Shown one piece after another: positions 1-4,477 of a stretch of DNA of 6,884 nucleotides. The position numbers and the translations under genes are program-made. This DNA comes from Candidatus Omnitrophota bacterium (GTDB lineage: Bacteria > Omnitrophota > Gorgyraeia > JACOVV01). The stretch lies in assembly GCA_023248175.1 (NCBI GenBank), contig JAHFFC010000048.1:1-6884 (forward strand), written 5' to 3'. The number at the start of each line of letters is the position of its first letter. Position 1 is the first letter of the stretch. Below the pieces are notes generated by a model. That model was not told the origin of the DNA, searched no databases, and saw only the letters and a list, made by a program, of their open reading frames with translations.

Positions 1-1029
1 CGCCAGAGTAAACTGGTCTTTCTGGGCAAGAAGATCATTAGCCGTCAAGGATGCTACGCTTGCCACACCATTAAAGGATTTGAGAATGCAAAACCGATCG
101 GAACCGAGTTAACCACCGAGGGAAGCAAAGATCTCCATCAGTTTGACTTTGGCCATGTTGAGATGGAACACTCCCGTCATGCGTGGATTTACCAAAAGCT
201 CAAAGATCCCCGAATCTTTGACAAAGGAAAACTGATCCGCGAATACGATGACAAACTGAGAATGCCCGATTTCAGCTTCAGCAATGAGCAGGCAGAAGCG
301 CTGACGACGTTCGTGTTGAGCTTAACCAAAGATCCCATTCCTCTAGAGATGCAGCGGCGGCTTAATCTAAAGGAACAACAGGTTGAAAAGGGACGCTTTA
401 TCGTCTCCAAGTATAACTGCAACGGCTGTCACACCGTTGACGGTAAACCGGGTAAGTTATGGGAATCAGCCAGCGATAAAGGGAGTGCTCCCCCTATTCT
501 CGATGGCGAAGGGGCCAAAGTGCAGGAAAAATGGATGCATGATTTCTTAAAACAACCTCACACCATTCGGCCGTGGCTCACCTATCGAATGCCAACGTTT
601 GGATTGAGTGAGGAAGAAATCACTCATATCGTGCAATACCTTACCTATTTATCAGGACAGGAGGTTTCTTATCAAGGGTTGCAATTACCACCGACAACGC
701 AGGAGAAATTAGCCGTGGGAGAAACTCTCTTCACGAAATTCCAATGCACCAAGTGCCACCAATCCGATCCCAGCAGTGCCAAGATGGGAGCTTCCTTCCT
801 CGCACCGGATCTGCGATTCGCCAAGGAACGACTCAAACCGGACTGGGTCGCCCAGTGGCTTGAAGATCCGCAAAAACTCCAGGCCGGCACCATGATGCCT
901 GGTTTCTTCCCAGATGGTCAGACGCCCATCACCGACCTCTTAGGCGGCGACGCCCACCAGCAGATTGAGGCCATTCGGGATTATCTGTATCGCTATGATC
1001 CCCAGGAACATGAGAGCTCACAGAAATAG
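1..1029 (+). CDS. Triheme c-type cytochrome, 5' end outside window
   Basis: The reading frame is open from base 1 and ends at TAG 1027-1029, giving 342 codons in the window. A haem-binding CYACH lies at codons 18-22, upstream of the first ATG (163), so that ATG is not the start and the gene begins outside the window. Two more CXXCH motifs follow: CNGCH at codons 140-144 and CTKCH at 249-253. Each is followed by a Met-Pro motif suited to a distal haem ligand: RMPDF (Met 88), RMPTF (Met 197) and MMPGF (Met 298/299). This gives three consecutive class-I-like cytochrome c domains. No membrane segment is visible and the C-terminus is hydrophilic, so this part should be soluble in the periplasm. 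Known role of the family: electron transfer, often with bc-type or alternative quinol-oxidising complexes. The specific partner is unknown because upstream genes are missing. The gene converges on the minus-strand cluster, so no operon link to the other genes is implied. Confidence 0.93.
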   Translation, partial: RQSKLVFLGKKIISRQGCYACHTIKGFENAKPIGTELTTEGSKDLHQFDFGHVEMEHSRHAWIYQKLKDPRIFDKGKLIREYDDKLRMPDFSFSNEQAEALTTFVLSLTKDPIPLEMQRRLNLKEQQVEKGRFIVSKYNCNGCHTVDGKPGKLWESASDKGSAPPILDGEGAKVQEKWMHDFLKQPHTIRPWLTYRMPTFGLSEEEITHIVQYLTYLSGQEVSYQGLQLPPTTQEKLAVGETLFTKFQCTKCHQSDPSSAKMGASFLAPDLRFAKERLKPDWVAQWLEDPQKLQAGTMMPGFFPDGQTPITDLLGGDAHQQIEAIRDYLYRYDPQEHESSQK

Positions 1030-1151
1030 GGCGAGAGACCAGCATCTCCATTTGACAGGTTAAGAAAAGAAAAAGGGGAAATAATTGCCCATTCGAGTAG
1101 ATTTTCTCAGGTCGTTTGACCGCAGCCAAAATATCCTTCCCCCTCTACCTT

Positions 1152-1403
1152 TTATTTCGACACAGGCGCCATAGACTTACCGGAAAAAGGACATGCCGCT
1201 CCCCCTTGTACGGTTTGATAGCACTGAAGGGCGTAGCACCAGAGTCCCAATACAGAAAGGATAATGATTACTGCGCTAATGACCTGCCCTAAAAGTTTGA
1301 TCTTCTTTTTTTCTTTTAAAGCAGCCAAAAGGACAAAATATCCTACTCCCAGCGCAACTAATAATACCCCTTTCCCTAGACCGAGATATCCATATTCATC
1401 CAT
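1152..1403 (-). CDS. Small two-TM membrane protein with C-terminal cysteines
   Basis: An 83-residue protein I do not recognise by name. It has two hydrophobic helices, about residues 11-29 and 38-56, joined by a basic loop (K30 to K37, rich in Lys). By the positive-inside rule the loop is cytoplasmic and both ends face the periplasm. Three cysteines lie at or after the end of helix 2: C56, C61 and C71, with spacing C-x4-C-x9-C, followed by a PFSGK stretch. On the periplasmic side they could form disulfides or bind a metal; this is inference. The start ATG (1403-1401) is supported by a strong GAGGAGG at 1419-1413, nine bases upstream. It follows the lipoprotein gene by 28 bp and is probably the last gene of the four-gene run. 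The stop TAA is at 1154-1152, facing the cytochrome gene across 122 bp. Confidence 0.8.
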   Translation of the reverse strand: MDEYGYLGLGKGVLLVALGVGYFVLLAALKEKKKIKLLGQVISAVIIILSVLGLWCYALQCYQTVQGGAACPFSGKSMAPVSK

Positions 1404-1431
1404 TATCTGAATCCTCCTCTGGGTTGACCAC

Positions 1432-1848
1432 CTACTTCTCTTTCTCTGCTCTTTCTCTGTTCTCCATCCACTCCTGTTTTTCTTCCTTCTCTAGCCCCTC
1501 TTGCTGATCCGAATCCGACTGATCTGATTTAAACTGAACTAGTACGTCACCGCTAAAATAAAAATGTTTAGTCTTAGAGAGAAATTTGTAGTCAATAGGA
1601 ACGTTGGGGTAACGCCCAGTATATACCCATTCCTCCTGCGGATTTCCCCATGGATCCGGTTCCATGGAAATAATCTGATCAGGGTCTCCCCACTTCATCT
1701 TAACCTCTTCTTTGGTCCAGCCGATTCTGGCTTGTTTGGTACCAAAGGGATGGGTCATGACATCTTTTGGAGTGGGGACGTCAACTTCTGCGCAGCCAAT
1801 GATCAGAAGACAGAAGAGAGAAGAGAGAAAACAGAAGACAGACCTCAT
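1432..1848 (-). CDS. Lipoprotein with BamE/SmpA-like core
   Basis: A 138-residue protein with a lipoprotein signal peptide: Met-Arg, a hydrophobic stretch to residue 17, and lipobox I-I-G-C with the modified cysteine at C19. The residue after it is Ala, not Asp, which by E. coli rules favours the outer membrane. Residues about 39-106 (starting ARIGWTKEEV, then WGDPD, EEWVYTGRYP and a closing FYFSGDVLVQF) resemble the two-helix plus sheet pattern of BamE/SmpA/OmlA-like domains: a 'G-x-T-K-E-x-V ... G-x-P-D' helix pair, then W-Y and a strand ending in L-V-x-F. The tail from about 108 is highly charged, Glu/Lys/Asp/Gln rich and probably helical or disordered. The start overlaps the stop of the preceding gene as ATGA (1848-1845), implying translational coupling; an AAAGGA lies just upstream. 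The signal-peptide coding region is a heptanucleotide repeat (separate entry). The BamE-like call is by motif only; a role in outer-membrane assembly is not shown. Confidence 0.85.
   Translation of the reverse strand: MRSVFCFLSSLFCLLIIGCAEVDVPTPKDVMTHPFGTKQARIGWTKEEVKMKWGDPDQIISMEPDPWGNPQEEWVYTGRYPNVPIDYKFLSKTKHFYFSGDVLVQFKSDQSDSDQQEGLEKEEKQEWMENRERAEKEK
1438..1459. repeat. Direct tandem 11-mer in lipoprotein 3' end
   Basis: The 11-mer CTCTTTCTCTG occurs twice back to back (1438-1448 and 1449-1459). On the coding strand it is purine-rich and encodes part of the Glu/Lys/Arg-rich tail of the lipoprotein. The surrounding bases are also low in complexity, so the tail may have grown by slippage. 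Confidence 0.6.
1807..1841 (-). repeat. Heptanucleotide tandem array encoding a signal peptide
   Basis: Read on the minus strand after ATGAGGT, five consecutive 7-mers follow: CTGTCTT (1841-1835), CTGTTTT (1834-1828), CTCTCTT (1827-1821), CTCTCTT (1820-1814) and CTGTCTT (1813-1807). A degenerate sixth unit, CTGATCA, runs into 1800. Because 7 is coprime to 3, the peptide repeats every seven residues: SVFCFLS then SLFCLLI. This is the hydrophobic core of the lipoprotein signal peptide. The strand is a near-pure pyrimidine tract. Confidence 0.85.
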
Positions 1849-2255
1849 GAAGTTGTTCCTTTTGCTCGGAAAACCTGATCGCCTGTCCGGACTTGATCTT
1901 TGACCTCAAGTCCAATCTCCTGTCCCTTCTTCCCCGCAGAAATGGGTTCATGATCTAACTGTATAGAAGTGACCACTTGAGTGAAATCAGTCGTGTGTCC
2001 TTTGACGTGGATGGTATCGCCTATCGCAAGGCCTTGCTTCAACTTCACAACCGCTGCATTAACGTGAGCGAAATAGTGAGTCACTTCCCCGATAAAATCT
2101 TTTCGATTCTTCGCGGAACTCTTTGTTGCTTTTTTAGGTGGGGCTTTTTTACTCTCCGCCTTAACTTGAACTTTCTTAACTATTTTCTTACTCGGTCTCT
2201 TTTTAAGGATTCCTTTTTTGCTTCCCTTTTTCTTGGATTTTTTTATTGGGCTCAT
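1845..2255 (-). CDS. EF-Tu domain II-like protein with lysine-rich N-terminal tail
   Basis: A 136-residue protein in two parts. Residues 1-53 are a basic tail with 21 Lys and 2 Arg, plus Ser, Ala and Pro, resembling histone H1-like or AlgP-like tails; it should be disordered and bind nucleic acid or rRNA. Residues about 54-131 (FIGEVTHYF, then LKQGLAIGDTIHVKG, TTDFTQVVTSIQLDHEPI, GLEVKDQVRTGDQVF) match the beta-barrel pattern of domain II of translational GTPases: a 'G-x-V ... L-x-x-G-D-x-I' half followed by 'V-x-S-I-Q ... G-x-x-I-G-L-x-V ... G-D-x-V'. No GTPase motifs are present, so this is the barrel alone, like short proteins annotated 'translation elongation factor-like'. The start is decided by a strong GGGGAGGGAG upstream. 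It overlaps the preceding ORF by 53 bp and the next gene by four bases (ATGA). The function is unknown; ribosome or RNA association is inference. Confidence 0.85.
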   Translation of the reverse strand: MSPIKKSKKKGSKKGILKKRPSKKIVKKVQVKAESKKAPPKKATKSSAKNRKDFIGEVTHYFAHVNAAVVKLKQGLAIGDTIHVKGHTTDFTQVVTSIQLDHEPISAGKKGQEIGLEVKDQVRTGDQVFRAKGTTS

Positions 2256-2499
2256 TGATTCTCCCTCCCCTTTTTAATCCAACCTTATGAGCGATTTCGT
2301 AGAACTCTTCTTGATTAATTTCGTCTAGCTGTTTCCCTTTCTTGCGAAGACGCTCATTAAATTTGATTGCCTTCTCCTGCATCACTCCGTGAGTTTCCTT
2401 GGACCCTCCAAAAAGACGAAAATTCTCCCCTTTGGTAATGCGGATGTGTCCGTCACTACCATCAAATCCAAGTCCTAGAAGTAAACTCTGGTCATGCAT
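2203..2499 (-). CDS. Small conserved-looking hypothetical protein
   Basis: A 98-residue cytosolic protein without signal peptide or membrane segment. I do not recognise a named family. Residues 1-30 are mixed and glycine-rich (LLLGLGFDG, then GHIRITKGENFRLFGG); residues about 35-75 look helical and charged, ending in an EEFYEIAHKVGLK motif. The last 17 residues (from about 82) are read from DNA that also encodes the start of the next gene, and are Lys/Gln/Asn-rich. The conserved core may therefore end near residue 76, with the tail a by-product of the overlap. The start ATG at 2499 has only a weak ribosome-binding site, and no better in-frame start is visible upstream. Being first after the repeat-rich gap, it probably leads the small-gene unit. 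The coding case rests on a clean frame, position in a tight same-strand run and a protein-like composition. Confidence 0.7.
   Translation of the reverse strand: MHDQSLLLGLGFDGSDGHIRITKGENFRLFGGSKETHGVMQEKAIKFNERLRKKGKQLDEINQEEFYEIAHKVGLKRGGRINEPNKKIQEKGKQKRNP
2261..2270 (-). promoter_or_regulatory. Strong ribosome-binding site for the EF-like gene
   Basis: GGGGAGGGAG (minus strand) ends five bases before ATG 2255-2253. It lies inside the end of the preceding ORF and fixes this start despite the 53-bp gene overlap. Confidence 0.75.
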
Positions 2500-2522
2500 G
2501 AGGTCATTGTACTACAAGGAAT

Positions 2523-2553
2523 AGTATATCTCAACACCCAACTGAAACTTCAA
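2523..2553 (-). promoter_or_regulatory. Possible sigma-70-like promoter for the small-gene unit
   Basis: TATACT at 2528-2523 is a good -10 hexamer. The best -35 candidate, TTGAAG at 2553-2548, has a long 19-bp spacer and touches the edge of the heptad array. Transcription would begin some 15-20 bases before ATG 2499. The -10 is convincing only by its position at the head of the unit; the -35 is weak. Confidence 0.3.
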
Positions 2554-2638
2554 ATTCCAAGCACCAAATAACAAGCACCAAATAACAAATCACAAACAAA
2601 TTACAAATTACAAATTACAAATCACAAATGACAAATCA
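2551..2638. repeat. Intergenic heptanucleotide tandem array (CAAATNN)
   Basis: The plus strand from 2551 parses cleanly into 7-mers: CAAATTC, CAAGCAC, CAAATAA, CAAGCAC, CAAATAA, CAAATCA, a partial CAAA (2593-2596), then CAAATTA three times, CAAATCA, CAAATGA and CAAATCA. That is twelve full units plus one partial, filling half of the 180-bp gap between the OB-fold gene and the small-gene unit. CAA is invariant while later positions vary. There is no dyad symmetry and no unique spacer, so it is not CRISPR. Similar arrays of short phrases such as 'ATTTGGTGCTTG' are familiar to me as dispersed intergenic repeats in metagenomic genomes; heptanucleotide STRRs are known from filamentous cyanobacteria. 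Confidence 0.9.
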
Positions 2639-2679
2639 TGTAACTATTAGTCGTCAGGGGTCAGTTATCCATTCAAAAT

Positions 2680-2997
2680 TCATTTAATCATCGCTCCCGG
2701 TGCGATTGGCCGATCCAGAGTCAAAATCGCCATCCCTTTATCATCGGACGCGGCTAATAACATGCCGTTACTCTGCACCCCTCGAATCGTCGCTGGCTCT
2801 AGGTTGGTCACAATCACTACTTGTCGTCCGACCAACTGCTCCGACGTATAATGCAACCGAATCCCGGCAACAATTTGCCGTGTCTCATTGCCTAAATCAA
2901 TCTCGATAACGTAAAGCTTATCCGCATTAGAATGGGGTTCCACCTTTTTGATTGTTGCAACTCTTAAATCGATCTTTCGAAATTCGTCAATCGTCAT
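2680..2997 (-). CDS. Free-standing tRNA-binding OB-fold protein (MetRS beta-like)
   Basis: The 105-residue product is one complete EMAP-II/Trbp111-type OB-fold domain, the module found at the C-terminus of many bacterial methionyl-tRNA synthetases and as separate small proteins. Diagnostic stretches are DLRVATIKKVEPHSNADKLY (10-29), RQIVAGI (40-46), the YTSEQLVGRQVVIVTNLEP region (50-68) and RGVQSNGMLLAAS (72-84). The family binds the outside of the tRNA L-shape and, as a homodimer, raises tRNA affinity of the synthetase in the cytosol. The paralogous chaperone CsaA has a similar fold and size, so that is the main alternative. The start ATG (2997) has AAGGAG at 3008-3003 with a five-base spacer. 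It follows the aldehyde dehydrogenase by 55 bp and is the last gene before the repeat gap. No MetRS catalytic gene is present in this window. Confidence 0.88.
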   Translation of the reverse strand: MTIDEFRKIDLRVATIKKVEPHSNADKLYVIEIDLGNETRQIVAGIRLHYTSEQLVGRQVVIVTNLEPATIRGVQSNGMLLAASDDKGMAILTLDRPIAPGAMIK

Positions 2998-3021
2998 GAT
3001 GGCTCCTTGAAAATCCTAATC

Positions 3022-3054
3022 AGCTGGGGTAATATGAGTCCCAGCTTCCCAGCT
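3022..3054. other. Intergenic hairpin after the aldehyde dehydrogenase
   Basis: AGCTGGG (3022-3028) can pair with CCCAGCT at 3040-3046 (11-nt loop) or with a second copy at 3048-3054 (19-nt loop), giving two alternative seven-base stems. The element starts at the dehydrogenase stop codon and ends about 14 bases before the Shine-Dalgarno of the OB-fold gene. No U-run follows on the minus strand, so it is more likely an mRNA processing or stability element, or chance, than a terminator. Confidence 0.35.
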
Positions 3055-4477
3055 AATTTGAAGTATTTACGACTAATAACTTCGGCTCCATCATCTCTTC
3101 CATGGCATATCGAATCCCCTCTCGCCCCAAACCGGATTCTTTCGTACCGCCGTAGGGCATGGAATCAATCCGGTAGGTCGGTATCTCATTAATCATCAAG
3201 CCCCCTACTTCCAAAAATAGATAGGCAAGATGAATGAGCCGAATATCATAAGTGAAAATTCCTGCCTGCAACCCATAGCGGCTGTTGTTCATCAAAGCCA
3301 GGGCTTGTTGAAAATCCTGATAAGGCTCCACCGTTACTACGGGTCCAAAAACCTCTTCACAGTTAATTTTCATTTCGGGTGTTGTGTCTGTCAGCACAGT
3401 CGCTTCATAGAAACTTCCATTTCGTTTTCCGCCGCAGAGGATTTTGGCTCCTTTTGATTTTGCCTCGTTCACCCAGTTTTCAACGCGCTCCGCAGCTTCC
3501 TGACTGATCATAGGGCCTAAATCGGTATCCTCCTTTATAGGATCGCCGCTTTTCAATTTTTTCGTCCGCTCGATCAGTGAGGCGATAAACTTTTGATACA
3601 AAGATTGATGCGCGTAGATCCGTTGAACAGAGATGCATGTCTGCCCGGAATAAAGAAAAGCTCCATAGGCGCACCGCTCCACGGCTAATTCCAACGGAGC
3701 ATCTTGGTGAACAATGACACCGGCATTCCCCCCCAGTTCCAAAGCCACTTTCTTTTTTGTTGCCTGTTGACGGAGCTGCCAGCCGACTTTGGCGCTGCCG
3801 GTGAATGTCAACATTCGAATCCGGTTATCTGTAATCAACTTTTGTGCAACTGCAATTTCACAAGGAAGCACGCTGACCGCTCCGGGAATCAATGAGCTCT
3901 GGGCGATAATCTCCGCCAATAACAAAGCAGTGATCGGCGTCTGCGGAGCCGGTTTTACCAAAACCGGGTTTCCAGCCGCAATCGCTGGAGCCACTTTGTG
4001 AGCAATAAGGTTGAGTGGAAAATTAAAGGGAGTAATGGCGGTGATTGGGCCAATAGGGAATCGCCGATAAAACCCCATTCTCCATTCTGCCCCCTTCAAT
4101 AAATCTAATGAAAGGAGTTCTCCTCCGATTCGTTTTGCCTCTTCCGCCGCCCAAGAAAAGAGAGCGGCGGCCCGTCCGACTTCTTTTCGGGAAGCCTGAA
4201 TCGGTTTGCCGTTTTCTAAAGTCATTGTCTTGGCAAACTCTTCCGCGCGGGAATTAAGCTGGGTGGCAATCTGTGTCAAAACATTTGCCCGCTCATATGA
4301 AGGCATCGCGCGAGTGGTTTTAAAAGCCTCTACCGCTCGCTCAATGGCGAGGTCAATATCTTCCTCCGAGGCTAGGGAAACCTCTCCAACAACTTCCCCG
4401 TTATAGGGATTATTCACTTTCAACGTCTTATCGCTTCGTTTGAAAGCCCCTGCAAGATAAAAGGGCCGATGAGTCAT
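3053..4477 (-). CDS. NAD(P)-dependent aldehyde dehydrogenase
   Basis: A 474-residue protein of the usual length for the ALDH superfamily. It oxidises an aldehyde to the acid with NAD(P)+ in the cytosol. All core residues are visible: oxyanion-hole Asn152 in PFNFPLN, cofactor-binding Lys175 in VLVKPAP, the FTGS turn at 225-228 for NAD, general base Glu247 in LELGGN, catalytic Cys281 in SGQTC, and Glu375/Phe377 in EEVFGP. The N-terminal NPYNGEVVGEV and the C-terminal PYGGTKESGLGREG are also family marks. The overall look is nearest to broad-range, lactaldehyde, succinate-semialdehyde or phosphonoacetaldehyde dehydrogenases; the substrate cannot be read from the sequence. Its ATG overlaps the exporter stop as ATGA (4477-4474), so the two are translationally coupled. 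No neighbouring gene supplies an obvious aldehyde, so the physiological link to the exporter is unclear. Confidence 0.95.
   Translation of the reverse strand: MTHRPFYLAGAFKRSDKTLKVNNPYNGEVVGEVSLASEEDIDLAIERAVEAFKTTRAMPSYERANVLTQIATQLNSRAEEFAKTMTLENGKPIQASRKEVGRAAALFSWAAEEAKRIGGELLSLDLLKGAEWRMGFYRRFPIGPITAITPFNFPLNLIAHKVAPAIAAGNPVLVKPAPQTPITALLLAEIIAQSSLIPGAVSVLPCEIAVAQKLITDNRIRMLTFTGSAKVGWQLRQQATKKKVALELGGNAGVIVHQDAPLELAVERCAYGAFLYSGQTCISVQRIYAHQSLYQKFIASLIERTKKLKSGDPIKEDTDLGPMISQEAAERVENWVNEAKSKGAKILCGGKRNGSFYEATVLTDTTPEMKINCEEVFGPVVTVEPYQDFQQALALMNNSRYGLQAGIFTYDIRLIHLAYLFLEVGGLMINEIPTYRIDSMPYGGTKESGLGREGIRYAMEEMMEPKLLVVNTSN

Noticed and set aside
163..165. ATG 163 as the cytochrome start
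   Set aside because: The same frame is open to base 1 and contains a CXXCH haem motif at codons 18-22, so the gene begins outside the window.
1030..1151. Bidirectional terminator between the convergent genes
   Set aside because: GGGGAA (1075-1080) can pair with TTCCCC (1137-1142) and GGTC/GACC forms a four-base hairpin at 1110-1121, but the outer loop is over 50 nt and the stems are short. Too weak to call.
1564..2258. Plus-strand ORFs opposite the lipoprotein and EF-like genes
   Set aside because: They are antisense to well-supported genes with good ribosome-binding sites and have no recognisable domain or start signals.
1845..2499. Toxin-antitoxin pair
   Set aside because: Two small overlapping genes fit the layout, but one contains an EF-Tu-like barrel with a lysine tail and neither shows a toxin or DNA-binding antitoxin motif.
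2551..2638. CRISPR-like array
   Set aside because: Units are 7 bp with no unique spacers and no dyad symmetry, and no cas genes are nearby.
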